Program-made: the position numbers and the translations under genes | DNA from: Pleurocapsales cyanobacterium LEGE 06147 | GTDB lineage: Bacteria > Cyanobacteriota > Cyanobacteriia > Cyanobacteriales > Xenococcaceae | Length of the DNA: 64,000 bases | Reading direction: 5' to 3' | Assembly: GCA_015207585.1 (NCBI GenBank) | Contig: JADEWQ010000013.1 | Span: forward strand, 1 to 64,000 | In this document: piece by piece, positions 44,151 to 53,296 of the stretch | Position numbering within the stretch: the first letter of the stretch is position 1 | Layout: every line of letters starts with the position of its first letter | The notes under the pieces: model-generated | The model's database searches: none | Told to the model about the DNA's origin: nothing | What the model saw: the letters and a program-made list of their open reading frames with translations, nothing else

Positions 44151-45914
44151 ATGAAAAAGTTTTTGCTGCTATGTTTATTAGTTTTGGGATTGGGGTTTGC
44201 TCTGTTTAACTTTAAAGGATTGGCAAACCAGGGAGAATTTGACTCGATTATTTTAGACTTTCGGGAAGACATCCCAACTACTAAGATTAGTGAAGCAATA
44301 CAAAAAATTGAACAAAAATACGCTCGCCAGCCGACTCTCAACAGTGTCTTTTCGGTTGACGACAACGTCTATGTGGTCGAAGGAAACAAAAAATTACTAA
44401 AAGCACTCAAGCGATCGCCCCTGAGACGCAAGACTGAATATATCGAACCCAACTATATTTACGAACATTTTTTAGTTCCCAACGACCCAGAATACAGCAA
44501 ACAGTGGAACTTCCGCAGTATTAATATCGAACAAGCTTGGGACGACACCAAAGGAGATGGTGTTACCGTTGCCGTAATCGATACGGGCGTAACCCAAGTT
44601 CCCGACCTCAAATTAACTAAATTTGTCCCTGGCTATGATTTTGTTAACGATCGGGTTGATGCTTCTGACGATAATGGTCACGGTACCCACGTAGCAGGAA
44701 CGATCGCTCAATCCACTAATAACGGCTATGGCGTAGCTGGTATCGCCTACGAAGCCAAAATCATGCCTCTCAAAGTCCTCTCTGCTAGCGGTGGCGGGAC
44801 GGTAGCCGATATTGCCGAAGCAATTCGCTTTGCTGCTGATAACGGTGCAGGCGTAATTAACATGAGTTTGGGAGGAGGCGGTGAAAGTAGGTTGTTAAAA
44901 GAAGCGATCGACCATGCCTATAACAAAGGTGTAGTAATTGTTGCTGCTGCTGGTAACTCCAATCAAAATGCTGCAGCCTATCCCGCCCGCTATCCCCGCG
45001 TTATTAGCGTTACTGCTACCGATGCTGCAGGAGAAAAATCCCCCTATTCCAACTATGGTGCGGGAGTAGATATTGCTGCCCCAGGAGGTAGCGAAGCTGG
45101 AAAAATCTTACAAAATACTATCGATCCTAGTAGCGGACAATCGGTATTTGTCGGTTTTCAAGGAACGAGTATGGCTTCCCCTCACGTTGCTGGCGTAGCA
45201 GCTTTAATTGAAGCTAGTGGCGTTACCGAACCAGAAGAAGTGGTAAAAGTTCTCAAACAATCGGTTCGTAAAGTACAAGAAGACCCTCTCAACCATTTTG
45301 GTGCAGGACATTTAGATGCTGGTGCAGCAGTTAAATTAGCTCTCAAAGGACAAATTACTTTCCGCGACTTTTTCCGTTGGTTAAGAGATAGTGGCTATCT
45401 CAATCCTCGTTTTTGGATTGATGGCGGTGCGGTTGCTTTGTTACCAAAGATCGTGATGGTAATTGGTTCTTATCTGCTAGCTTGGTTTTTGCGTAACTAT
45501 TTGCCCTTTACTTGGAGTTTAAATAGTGGACTGATTTTGGGGAGTTCTGGGTTATTTTTTCTGCAAGGTTTTTATATTTTCGATCTACCTCAATGGCCTT
45601 TTCGTTTGATGGGAAGCTCTTTTCCCGAATTGGGCAACGTTCCTCTAGGAAATACTGCCCTCAATCCCATTTTCGCTAGCATTCTAATTCCTTTCCTTTT
45701 AATCGCTTTGTTAGCAGGACATAAAACTTGGAAATGGTTTGCTATTGGTTCGACTTTAGGAGTAGCTTCCTGTCTCATTGTTAGTGCTGCTGTCGATCCG
45801 GCACTATCGGTTTTGGGTATGGGCGCGATCGCCCGCAGTTTTCTAATAGTCAATGCTTTACTCTGCGTTGGCTTGGCATATTTAGCCAGTAAAGGAGAAA
45901 AGCAACGAGTTTAG
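44151..45914 (+). CDS. S8 family serine protease (subtilase) with C-terminal membrane region
   Basis: A 587-residue secreted, membrane-tethered subtilase. Signal peptide 1-26 (FLLLCLLVLGLGFALF), an I9-like pro-region to about 110, then the catalytic domain with Asp144 (VAVIDTGV), His177 (NGHGTHVAG), oxyanion Asn269 (AAAGNSN) and Ser340 (GTSMASPHVAG). From about 420 to the end there are four or five hydrophobic segments (LLPKIVMVIGSYLLAWFL, SGLILGSSGLFFLQGFYIF and others), unusual for a subtilase, anchoring the protease on the outer side of a membrane. It is followed 34 bases later by a small gene. Confidence 0.92.
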   Translation: MKKFLLLCLLVLGLGFALFNFKGLANQGEFDSIILDFREDIPTTKISEAIQKIEQKYARQPTLNSVFSVDDNVYVVEGNKKLLKALKRSPLRRKTEYIEPNYIYEHFLVPNDPEYSKQWNFRSINIEQAWDDTKGDGVTVAVIDTGVTQVPDLKLTKFVPGYDFVNDRVDASDDNGHGTHVAGTIAQSTNNGYGVAGIAYEAKIMPLKVLSASGGGTVADIAEAIRFAADNGAGVINMSLGGGGESRLLKEAIDHAYNKGVVIVAAAGNSNQNAAAYPARYPRVISVTATDAAGEKSPYSNYGAGVDIAAPGGSEAGKILQNTIDPSSGQSVFVGFQGTSMASPHVAGVAALIEASGVTEPEEVVKVLKQSVRKVQEDPLNHFGAGHLDAGAAVKLALKGQITFRDFFRWLRDSGYLNPRFWIDGGAVALLPKIVMVIGSYLLAWFLRNYLPFTWSLNSGLILGSSGLFFLQGFYIFDLPQWPFRLMGSSFPELGNVPLGNTALNPIFASILIPFLLIALLAGHKTWKWFAIGSTLGVASCLIVSAAVDPALSVLGMGAIARSFLIVNALLCVGLAYLASKGEKQRV

Positions 45915-45948
45915 ATAGTTGCCAGTTAACAGTTATCAGTGACCAGTT

Positions 45949-46176
45949 ATGAGTATTACCGTAACCGGAAAAATTGAAAAAAAAGGATTTGGTTTTGGCA
46001 CTTGGGCATTAGTTACTTCCGAGGGAACAACTTACGAACTTAAAGATCCACCTGAAGAATTACGTAAATCCCTCGCTCAAGTCACTATAGAAGGGCAAAT
46101 TCGCGATGATGTGATGACTCTAGCGATGATTGGACCGGTATTGGAAATTCAATCTTTTAAAATCCTTTCATCCTAG
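45949..46176 (+). CDS. Small conserved-looking hypothetical protein
   Basis: A 75-residue beta-rich protein (SITVTGKIEKKGFGFGTWAL, VTSEGTTYELKDPPEELRKS, LAQVTIEGQIRDDVMTLAMI). Sequence pattern suggests an OB-like small barrel. The ATG lies in a repeat of the CAGTTAT/CAGTGAC type. Function unknown; it may be co-transcribed with the subtilase. Confidence 0.7.
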   Translation: MSITVTGKIEKKGFGFGTWALVTSEGTTYELKDPPEELRKSLAQVTIEGQIRDDVMTLAMIGPVLEIQSFKILSS

Positions 46177-46198
46177 AAATATCAGTTCAAATTTCCAA

Positions 46199-46222
46199 GA
46201 CTTAGCATGCTACGTCTGTACA
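46199..46222. repeat. Dispersed palindromic repeat, copy 2 (diverged)
   Basis: TTAGCATGCTACGTCTGTAC retains the core TAGCATGCTA of the repeat at 8399. Confidence 0.6.
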
Positions 46223-46375
46223 GTAATTGGGCTGTTTTATTTCTCGTTGATAAAAGTACAGTAAGGTTACTGGTTAGTATTCAAGGTTAAGTAGCCGTAA
46301 AGTTATCTGTAGGCGATCGAGGTTAAGCTGATGCGAGTTGAGGCGATCGCAGATTGGTGTTGTAATCTGATGGGT

Positions 46376-46732
46376 ATGATTCGCAGAGCCAAGCAAGAGG
46401 ATAAAGAGTCGATCTGGCAAGTTCATACCGAAGCCATCAGAGAATTGTGCAAAAGTCACTACACCCAGCAGCAAATTCAAGCATGGACAAGTTTTCTCAA
46501 CCCGAAAAATTACCGCGAAGTTATTGAGACTAAAGAGTTTTTTGTTGCAGAAGATGACAAATCCATTGTTGGTTTTGGTCAACTTGATTCTGAAACTGGA
46601 GAGGTAGAAGCTGTCTATGTTAGTCCCAAAATCGTTAGGCGTGGATTGGGAAAGAGCATCCTGCAAACACTTGAGGATGTAGCAAGAAAGAAAGGGTTGA
46701 AATCGTTACATCTCTCATCCTCATTAAATTAA
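46376..46732 (+). pseudogene. GNAT N-acetyltransferase, C-terminally truncated
   Basis: A 118-residue GNAT protein (MIRRAKQEDKESIWQVHTEA, IVGFGQLDSETGEVEAVYVS, PKIVRRGLGKSILQTLEDVA) with the acetyl-CoA loop R-R-G-L-G-K. The frame stops right after LHLSSSLN, where relatives continue with A-V-x-F-Y-x-x-x-G-F and a last strand, about 35 residues more. It could still fold partly but is probably inactive. Alternative starts at 46331 and 46370 add nothing conserved. Confidence 0.6.
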
Positions 46733-46788
46733 ATTAGTTAAGTCTGAAGGAAGTATAGCAAGTTTGTCCCGTTCCTATAGTTCGCTCG

Positions 46789-46816
46789 TAGGGACGTAGC
46801 ATGCTACGTCCGTACA
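46789..46816. repeat. Dispersed palindromic repeat, copy 3
   Basis: GGGACGTAGCATGCTACGTC followed by CGTAC; GACGTAGCATGCTACGTC is a perfect 18-bp palindrome. Confidence 0.75.
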
Positions 46817-46856
46817 AAGTTCAAAATGCTCTATTATCTGTTTCCAAGAAGCTGTG

Positions 46857-46926
46857 TGCGGAAACAAGTTCTGCACGGGGATCTAGAGTGCGGCTTGGCG
46901 GTTCCCGCACCGCCCCTCACCTTGAA
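46857..46926. repeat. Structured dispersed repeat, copy B
   Basis: Hairpin 1 is GTGCGGAA (46857-46864) with TTCTGCAC (46870-46877); the downstream part GAGTGCGGCTTGGCGGTTCC and CGCACCGCCCC is nearly identical to copy A at 34022-34093. The intergenic stretch from here to 47148 is AT-rich with nothing else recognised. Confidence 0.65.
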
Positions 46927-47148
46927 AGCTCCGCCGTTCTCTGTAGAAAGTATTGATGTCCTAATCTATAGTTCCCTTGCTATAAAGGTAGGATCTCGTC
47001 CGCATTTATTAATAAAAAAAATTAAAGAGGACAAAATCCACTATTGACTTATTAAATCTAAAAGTAAGTTTGATAACTTGCTCTCAATCAAAGCCAAAAC
47101 AGTGTATTGTATTGCCCTCAGTTTCCTAAGCAAATTTGTCAAAGAGGA

Positions 47149-47172
47149 AGAAAAAAGAAAGTCGTCTTTCTT
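47149..47172 (-). terminator. Terminator of sigC
   Basis: On the minus strand AAGAAAG-ACGA-CTTTCTT is followed by TTTTTCTTCC. The stem is AT-rich and therefore weak. Confidence 0.55.
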
Positions 47173-47181
47173 CTTGAAAAA

Positions 47182-48435
47182 TTAACTGAGAGATTCTAAA
47201 TAATCTCTGATTAGATTTCTGCGTCTTGGCTGTCGTAACTTTTGTAAAGCCTTGGCTTCAATTTGTCTTACTCTTTCCCGAGATAGATCCAGACAACGAC
47301 CAATTTCTGCTAAAGAAAAGGGTTTCTCTCCACCAAAGCCAAAACGCATTTGGATTACTTCTCGTTCGCGAGTGGTTAATTCTGCTAAGAGAACCTGCAA
47401 ATCTTTTTGTAAAGATTCCCGCATCAGTGTTTCTTCCGGAGAAGCACTTTCTGTTTCTAGTAAATCTCCTAATTCAGTATCTTTTTCCTTTCCTACTTTA
47501 ATTTCCAAAGAAACAGAACGAGGTACGCGCAATAACACTTCTCGTATTTGTACGGCAGTCATGTCTAATTCTTGGGCAAGATCTTCAATACGAGGAGTAC
47601 GTCCTTTTTCTTGAGAAATTTTACGTTGAGCTTTTTTGATTTTATTAAGTTTTTCCGTAATATGAACGGGAAGACGAATTGTCCTACTTTGAGTAGCGAT
47701 CGCTCGGGTAATACCTTGACGAATCCACCAATAGGCATAGGTACTGAACCGATATCCTTTGGTCGGATCGAACTTTTCTACCGCTCTTTCTAATCCAAGA
47801 GTACCTTCTTGAATCAAATCAAGCAATTCGAGTCCTCGATTCTGATACTTCTTAGCAACCGAAACTACCAGGCGTAAATTCGCCTTAATCATATGTTCTT
47901 TAGCGCGAATGCCATCTCTTTGAATTTTTTCTAACTCTTTAACCTCACAGCCTACAACCTCCGCCCAACGACGTTTACCTATTGCTAACGCCTGTTTCAA
48001 TTCGGCAATTTCTATCCCGACGGTTTGTGCCCATCTCCTTATCGAAGGACGATGGCTGAGTTGAGAGACAAGACAGTCGTGAACGTGGATCAACTCGACA
48101 AACTCTTGGAGAATCGGATCGCCTTGCTTGGCAATTTTAGCCCGTAATTCTAAAATATGGATATGACGTTGAACTTTTTGTGCTTCGGAAACTTCTTCAT
48201 CTCTTTCTAATAGGGGAACTCGACCAATTTCTTGTAAGTACAATCTTACTAAATCGGTGGTGGTACGATTACCACGCCGATAAGTATTATCTCCATCAAG
48301 ACCTTCGAAATCAAGTTCAACTAAATCATCATCAGTGAACCTAACAGAGCCATAGTCGTTCTCTTCGAGCTCCAGGTCAAAAGCAGATGAAGTGTTGTTC
48401 TCTTCTGTCTCTACGTATAAAGAACTAGCCAGCAT
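47182..48435 (-). CDS. sigC: RNA polymerase group 2 sigma factor, SigC type
   Basis: A 417-residue sigma-70 factor. Region 1.2 TTDLVRLYLQEIGRVPLLER, region 2 ANLRLVVSVAKKYQNRGLEL and STYAYWWIRQGITRAIATQS, region 3 RTPRIEDLAQELDMTAVQIR and region 4 SLAEIGRCLDLSRERVRQIE with the terminal QPRRRNLIRDYLESL. Compared with the principal SigA it lacks the long region 1.1, and it has an extra segment between regions 1.2 and 2.1 (about residues 120-175: SIRRWAQTVGIEIAELKQAL), as in cyanobacterial SigC, which is linked to stationary phase, nitrogen and CO2/heat responses. It is monocistronic. Confidence 0.85.
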   Translation of the reverse strand: MLASSLYVETEENNTSSAFDLELEENDYGSVRFTDDDLVELDFEGLDGDNTYRRGNRTTTDLVRLYLQEIGRVPLLERDEEVSEAQKVQRHIHILELRAKIAKQGDPILQEFVELIHVHDCLVSQLSHRPSIRRWAQTVGIEIAELKQALAIGKRRWAEVVGCEVKELEKIQRDGIRAKEHMIKANLRLVVSVAKKYQNRGLELLDLIQEGTLGLERAVEKFDPTKGYRFSTYAYWWIRQGITRAIATQSRTIRLPVHITEKLNKIKKAQRKISQEKGRTPRIEDLAQELDMTAVQIREVLLRVPRSVSLEIKVGKEKDTELGDLLETESASPEETLMRESLQKDLQVLLAELTTREREVIQMRFGFGGEKPFSLAEIGRCLDLSRERVRQIEAKALQKLRQPRRRNLIRDYLESLS

Positions 48436-48750
48436 AGCAATTTCTCAATGACGACTTCAGTAAAAATCAGGTGTGAATCACTCCTCACTGAATAGGTTTC
48501 CCAAGTTGCAGCTAAAAAAGAACATCACTGACAATTTTTTTTTCTAGGGTTAGCGGTGCGGCAGCACCCGCAAAGCGGGAGCGACTTTGCCTCAAGATTT
48601 ACTTTTCGATAAATTGTTAATTACGCTACATTAATATATGAGTGCAATTTCAACCTGACTTTCTGGAGAGACGATACATTTACTGCCAGAATTGTTCCCA
48701 TAAAAGATAATCGTTAATCTTTTTAATAATTGGTACTGCTCAATAATTGA
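48436..48750. other. Intergenic region upstream of sigC
   Basis: Contains a short GC-rich repeat patch (about 48554-48590, GGTGCGGCAGCACCCGC and AAAGCGGGAGCGAC) and otherwise AT-rich non-coding DNA that should hold the sigC promoter. Confidence 0.5.
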
Positions 48751-48788
48751 GAAAAAAAATAAAGAGGGCATTAAAAATAAGGCCCTCG
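48751..48788 (-). terminator. Rho-independent terminator of lipA
   Basis: On the minus strand GAGGGC (from 48788) pairs with GCCCTC (to 48765), followed by TTTATTTTTTTTC. Confidence 0.75.
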
Positions 48789-48842
48789 GTTTTAATTATT
48801 AGTTTTCTTCAGTAGAATATACGTAATAGCTAATAGAAAAAT

Positions 48843-49736
48843 TTAAACAGAAATTGAAGCTGATTTATCTCGGGGATAAAGCTCCATTATTTTTTTAATT
48901 TCCTCTGCATGATAAGAGCTGCGCGTAAGCGGGGTTGAAACAACTTGAATAAATCCGAGAGATTCTCCTAATTCTCTCCAAGCATTGAACTGAGCAGGAG
49001 TAATAAATTCTTTAACTTTTAAGTGTTTTGGTGATGGTTGAAGATATTGTCCAATGGTCAAAATATCGCATTCTACTGCCCGTAAATCTTGCATGACTGC
49101 CTTGACTTCGCCATCAGTTTCCCCCAATCCGACCATAATACCGGATTTAGTATAAATCCAAGGAGCTAATTCGCGAGTGCATCGCAATAATTGTAGAGAT
49201 CGCTCGTAGTTTCCTTGAGGACGTATCTTTCGATATAAGCGAGGTATAGTTTCTGTATTGTGATTGAGCACTTCTGGTTCGGCTTTAAGGATTTTGGCTA
49301 ATGCTTCCCAATTACCGCACAAATCGGGAATTAGTACTTCTATGGTTGTTTGAGGAGAAATATGGCGAATTTCTTCAATACAACGGACAAACTGAGAAGC
49401 ACCTCCATCCGGTAAGTCATCCCGATTCACAGAAGTGATCACGACATGATTGAGTTGAAGACGGCGTACTGCCTCGGCTAAACGCAGAGGTTCGCTGGGA
49501 TCGAGAGCTTTAGGTTTTTTTTCAAAATCGATATCGCAGTAAGGACAAGCACGAGTACAAGCCGGTCCCATAATTAAAAAGGTAGCTGTCCCAACGTTAA
49601 AACATTCACCGATATTGGGACAAGATGCCTCTTCACAAACAGTGTTTAATTCTAAATCTCTGAGAATTGTTTTAACGTTACTGACACGCTCTCGTTGAGG
49701 TGCCTTTACCCTTAGCCAATCTGGTTTAGCTATCAC
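48843..49736 (-). CDS. lipA: Lipoyl synthase
   Basis: A 297-residue radical SAM enzyme that inserts two sulfurs into octanoyl groups on lipoate-dependent proteins. Both iron-sulfur cluster motifs are present: the auxiliary CX4CX5C at Cys34, Cys39 and Cys45 ([12 protein letters not shown]) and the SAM-binding CX3CX2C at Cys60, Cys64 and Cys67 (CTRACPYC). The auxiliary-cluster serine lies in the C-terminal TRSSYHAEE. Length is standard. It is transcribed alone and divergently from the 6S RNA locus. Cyanobacteria often have two lipA copies; only this one is seen. Confidence 0.93.
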   Translation of the reverse strand: MIAKPDWLRVKAPQRERVSNVKTILRDLELNTVCEEASCPNIGECFNVGTATFLIMGPACTRACPYCDIDFEKKPKALDPSEPLRLAEAVRRLQLNHVVITSVNRDDLPDGGASQFVRCIEEIRHISPQTTIEVLIPDLCGNWEALAKILKAEPEVLNHNTETIPRLYRKIRPQGNYERSLQLLRCTRELAPWIYTKSGIMVGLGETDGEVKAVMQDLRAVECDILTIGQYLQPSPKHLKVKEFITPAQFNAWRELGESLGFIQVVSTPLTRSSYHAEEIKKIMELYPRDKSASISV

Positions 49737-49896
49737 TCCCAGTTTGCTCCCACGTTAGATAATACTTTTTTATCCTATCAAGTTCAGTCTTGATTCCCAG
49801 AAGAGGCGATCGCTTGTAGTACTTCTCCACAGTAATTATTTATTTCACCAAATTAACCCCCTTGCTAAAATAATAAAAACTATTAAGATAGAAAGA

Positions 49897-50078
49897 AGTT
49901 CTACTGCTGCGTTGGTAACTGCCAATACGTTTGTTGATCTATGCTAAACGTATAAGGGAACCAACAAATTCTGCAGAAGTAGACCGAGCTAGTACTCGGA
50001 AATGGAAAGCAGAAAGCGTAGGTACCCACCTGGTTTTACCAGGTCATAAACTGAGGTAAGACGGCGCAGCGGTGAACT
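49897..50078 (+). ncRNA. ssaA: 6S RNA (candidate)
   Basis: A 182-nt stretch, the usual 6S length, with long-range pairing of its ends: AGTTC and CTGCTGCG (49897-49911) pair with CGCAGCGG and GAACT (50065-50078). Inside is the pattern GGTACCCACCTGGTTTTACC, AGGTCATAAACTGAGGTAAG, which I recall from cyanobacterial 6S RNAs, and a large unpaired centre that would mimic an open promoter. A terminator follows directly. 6S RNA binds RNA polymerase holoenzyme and tunes sigma use. The fold was checked by hand only. Confidence 0.7.
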
Positions 50079-50090
50079 AATTATCATTCG

Positions 50091-50120
50091 ATCCCTCAAT
50101 CTTTCTGATGGGGGGTTTTT
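50091..50120 (+). terminator. Terminator of the 6S RNA locus
   Basis: CCCTCA and TGATGGGG pair with one bulged T around a 7-nt loop and are followed by GGTTTTTG. Confidence 0.65.
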
Positions 50121-50250
50121 GTTTAAAATTTTTTTATTGCTGTTTTTAGATTAATAACCAGAAAAATGTCAGGATTTCTGTATAAAAATTAGCAAGTAGA
50201 AAATTAGAGAGGCGCTACGATGATATATATGCATAAACTTTAGCTATTTG

Positions 50251-51531
50251 ATGCAACAAATAAAACTATCAGAACGGCTCAAACAAATACAATTTTTAGC
50301 CAATACTTTTAGATTGGATAGCGGACTAACAGTAATACATCAACACTTACCAGCAACGCCAGTAGTTGTGGTCGATGTGTGGGTTAAAGCTGGCGCGAGT
50401 GTAGAACCCCAAGAGTGGTCGGGAATGGCTCATTTTTTAGAGCACATGATTTTTAAAGGCTCTTCTCGTGTAGCTACAGGAGAATTTGATTGGGTGATTG
50501 AAAATAGTGGTGGCATGGCTAACGCTGCAACAAGCCATGATTATGCACATTTTTTTCTAACTACCTCCGCCTCATATTTAACCGATACTTTACCCTATTT
50601 AGCTGATATAGTTTTAAACGCCAGTATTCCTCAGGAAGAATTTCTTTGTGAGCGCGATGTTGTTTTAGAAGAAATTCGCTCTAGCTATGACGATCCCGAC
50701 TGGCTTGCTTTTCAAGCTTTATGCCAATCTCTCTATCAGCGCCATCCCTACAGACGGTCAATTTTAGGCGAGGAAGAATTTTTATTACAACATACTCCCG
50801 AGCAAATGCGCTGTTTCCACCGTACTCACTATCAACCAGAAAATATGACCGTGGTATTGGTGGGGGGAATCGAGCAAGAAATTGCTTTGTCTTTGGTTAA
50901 TCAAACTTTTGCTGAATTTAGTGTCCGCTCGGAATGTCCTCCTCATCAAATTGAAGCCGAACTGCCACTGACAAGTATTCGCCGTCATGAACTACAAATG
51001 CCAAGAATAGAACAAGCTCGTTTGTTGATGGGTTGGATCGGACCGGGTGCAGAACGGTTAGAAGATGGAATTGGTTTGGATGTGCTATCAATTATTCTGG
51101 CTGGAGGTCGTTGTTCCCGTTTAGTGAGGGAATTGCGGGAAGAAAAACAATTAGTTTTGGATATTTGTAGCGACTTTTCTCTTCAGCGAGATTCTAGTTT
51201 GTTTACTATCAGTGCTTGGTTGGAACCCCAGTATTTAAAAACGGTAGAGACAATTATTTGCGATCGCTTAGCCGAACTTCAGACTACTCCCATCACTGAA
51301 GTAGAATTAGCTCGCGCACAACGCTTGCTCGGCAATAATTATATTTTTTCTACAGAAACTCCCGGACAATTAGCCGGGATATATGGCTACTACAATACGA
51401 TCGCTACTGCCGAACAATCCCTCGTTTATCCTCTGACCCTTAACCGTTTGCAACCAAAAGACTTTCAGCGTCTTGCCAATCAATACCTATCTCCCGAACG
51501 TTATGCGGTTACAGTACTTAAACCCCTTTGA
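50251..51531 (+). CDS. M16 family zinc peptidase, catalytic subunit
   Basis: A 426-residue M16B-type peptidase. The inverted zinc motif HXXEH is at His61-His65 (HFLEH), with the further Glu in the helix near CERDVVLEEIRSS. The C-terminal half lacks the substrate-binding Arg-Tyr pair: GGRCSRLVRELREEKQLVLD has no Tyr after the basic helix. M16B enzymes work as heterodimers of one zinc-bearing and one R/Y-bearing protein; the next gene supplies the latter. ATG 50251 is used in place of a TTG one codon earlier. No signal peptide is evident. Confidence 0.9.
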   Translation: MQQIKLSERLKQIQFLANTFRLDSGLTVIHQHLPATPVVVVDVWVKAGASVEPQEWSGMAHFLEHMIFKGSSRVATGEFDWVIENSGGMANAATSHDYAHFFLTTSASYLTDTLPYLADIVLNASIPQEEFLCERDVVLEEIRSSYDDPDWLAFQALCQSLYQRHPYRRSILGEEEFLLQHTPEQMRCFHRTHYQPENMTVVLVGGIEQEIALSLVNQTFAEFSVRSECPPHQIEAELPLTSIRRHELQMPRIEQARLLMGWIGPGAERLEDGIGLDVLSIILAGGRCSRLVRELREEKQLVLDICSDFSLQRDSSLFTISAWLEPQYLKTVETIICDRLAELQTTPITEVELARAQRLLGNNYIFSTETPGQLAGIYGYYNTIATAEQSLVYPLTLNRLQPKDFQRLANQYLSPERYAVTVLKPL

Positions 51532-51624
51532 ATCAAAGCAGTTAAAGGAACAGTAGGGACTTTCCGGCTATTTGCCCTTACACCAGTTAGCAGTCAACAA
51601 TTAACGAATCTAAAATCAATCTAA

Positions 51625-52902
51625 ATGCAATCTCTGACTTCAACAGCATATCCCCAAACTGTCAATCGCTTCGTTTTTCCTAATGGAATTGTTTTAATTA
51701 CGATCGAAAATCAAGCTGCCGATTTGATTGCCGGTCGTATCTTTCTCAAAAATGCTGGCTCTGGCTGGGAAAGCCGAGCCAAAGCTGGATTATCACATCT
51801 AGTAGCAGCGGTACTTACTAAAGGAACGACTAACTTATCTTCGGTTGAAATTGCCGAGCAAGTTGAGTCTGTCGGAGCGAGTTTAAGTGCGGATACGTCT
51901 GCAGATTATTTTTTACTGGGACTCAAGACTGTTGCAGCTGATTTTGCGCCGATGTTACAGCTAGCAGGAGAAATTTTGCGTTCTCCTAGCTTTCCAGAAG
52001 CAGAGGTGAAATTAGAAAAAAAATTAACTATTCAAAGTATTCGTTCCCAGCAAGAGCAACCTTTTAATGTCGCTTTTAATCATCTTAGAGAGGCAATTTA
52101 TCCAGAACATCCCTATGGGGTCTCGGTACTTGGTACAGAAGCTACTGTTTCAGAATTAACTCGTGCCGATTTGTTGGAGTATCATCAAACCTATTTTCGT
52201 CCGGATAACCTAGTTATCAGTCTTGCTGGTCGAATCGACCAACAGCAAGCAATCAATTTAGTCGAGTCAGCCTTTGGTGATTGGCAAGTTCCCGACCATC
52301 CCTTACCACAAAAAACATTAATTTCATTAAACTCCAATCCTTCTCAACAATTAATTTTTCAAGAAACGCAACAGTCTATTATTATGTTGGGTTATCTGGT
52401 TGCTGCCGTAACCAGTAAGGATTATCCCGTCCTCAAGCTAATAAGTACCTATCTCGGTAATGGTCTCTCCAGTCGCCTCTTCGTCGAACTGAGAGAAAAG
52501 CGAGGATTAGCCTATGATGTATCTGCTTTCTATCCTACTCGTTTAGATGCTGCTCCTTTTGTTGCCTATATGGGAACGGCACCAGAAAATACCGCGATCG
52601 CTATAGAAGGATTGCGTGCTGAAGTAGAACGCCTAAGCACGAATAAATTAACGGACATGGAAATACAAGGAGCTAAAAATAAACTTTTAGGACAATATGC
52701 TTTAGGTAAGCAAACTAATGGAGAAATAGCTCAAATTTTTGGTTGGTATGAAAGTTTAGGATTAGGAATTGAATTTGACAGCCAATTTCAGCAAGATGTA
52801 ACCCAAGTTACCCCGGAAACGATTCAAGCAGTGGTCGATCGCTATTTGGATAAACCTTATCTTTGTGTGGTAGGACCCAACTTAAATTTAGATTTAAATT
52901 AA
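51625..52902 (+). CDS. M16 family peptidase-like protein, zinc-less partner subunit
   Basis: A 425-residue M16B homologue in which the HXXEH motif is replaced (AGLSHLVAAVLTKG), so it cannot bind catalytic zinc. It retains the C-terminal R/Y pair in LSSRLFVELREKRGLAYDVS. This is the partner pattern of bacterial M16B heterodimers and of mitochondrial processing peptidase alpha. It follows the catalytic gene by 93 bases on the same strand and is probably co-transcribed. Confidence 0.88.
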   Translation: MQSLTSTAYPQTVNRFVFPNGIVLITIENQAADLIAGRIFLKNAGSGWESRAKAGLSHLVAAVLTKGTTNLSSVEIAEQVESVGASLSADTSADYFLLGLKTVAADFAPMLQLAGEILRSPSFPEAEVKLEKKLTIQSIRSQQEQPFNVAFNHLREAIYPEHPYGVSVLGTEATVSELTRADLLEYHQTYFRPDNLVISLAGRIDQQQAINLVESAFGDWQVPDHPLPQKTLISLNSNPSQQLIFQETQQSIIMLGYLVAAVTSKDYPVLKLISTYLGNGLSSRLFVELREKRGLAYDVSAFYPTRLDAAPFVAYMGTAPENTAIAIEGLRAEVERLSTNKLTDMEIQGAKNKLLGQYALGKQTNGEIAQIFGWYESLGLGIEFDSQFQQDVTQVTPETIQAVVDRYLDKPYLCVVGPNLNLDLN

Positions 52903-53296
52903 TGTAATTGGGTAATTGGTTGAATTGCAAACTGCGAGGGAGTCTGAATAGATTCGCTTGTCAGTTTCTCTAAACAATTTCGCATATTTTTTTTGTTTGC
53001 TCTGTATGATATAGGTGCAAACGCAGCCTGTTCTGTGTAGATTTAGAAATTAGTGCAGTTAATCGAGCAAAATTCTAAATAAATTTACAGAAATTAGTCT
53101 TCGTACTATACTTCTTCAAAGACTATTTACGAGTAAAATTAATGCTTCATAAAAACTTGATAAAACTATGAAATATGTAAAATACACTTAACAGTAAAGA
53201 TTAATTATAACAAAAATTAATTAAAGCATTTGCCATCAAGAAAGTAAATAGAACTAACCTGGCAATGAATAATAGCGATTAAAAAAATTAAGTGAA
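52903..53296. other. AT-rich intergenic region
   Basis: No ORF or structured element recognised; it should contain the promoter of the MotA/TolQ-like operon. Confidence 0.45.

Noticed and set aside
46826..47047. 73-codon ORF beginning MLYYLFPRSC
   Set aside because: It runs through structured repeat copy B; no conserved protein features.
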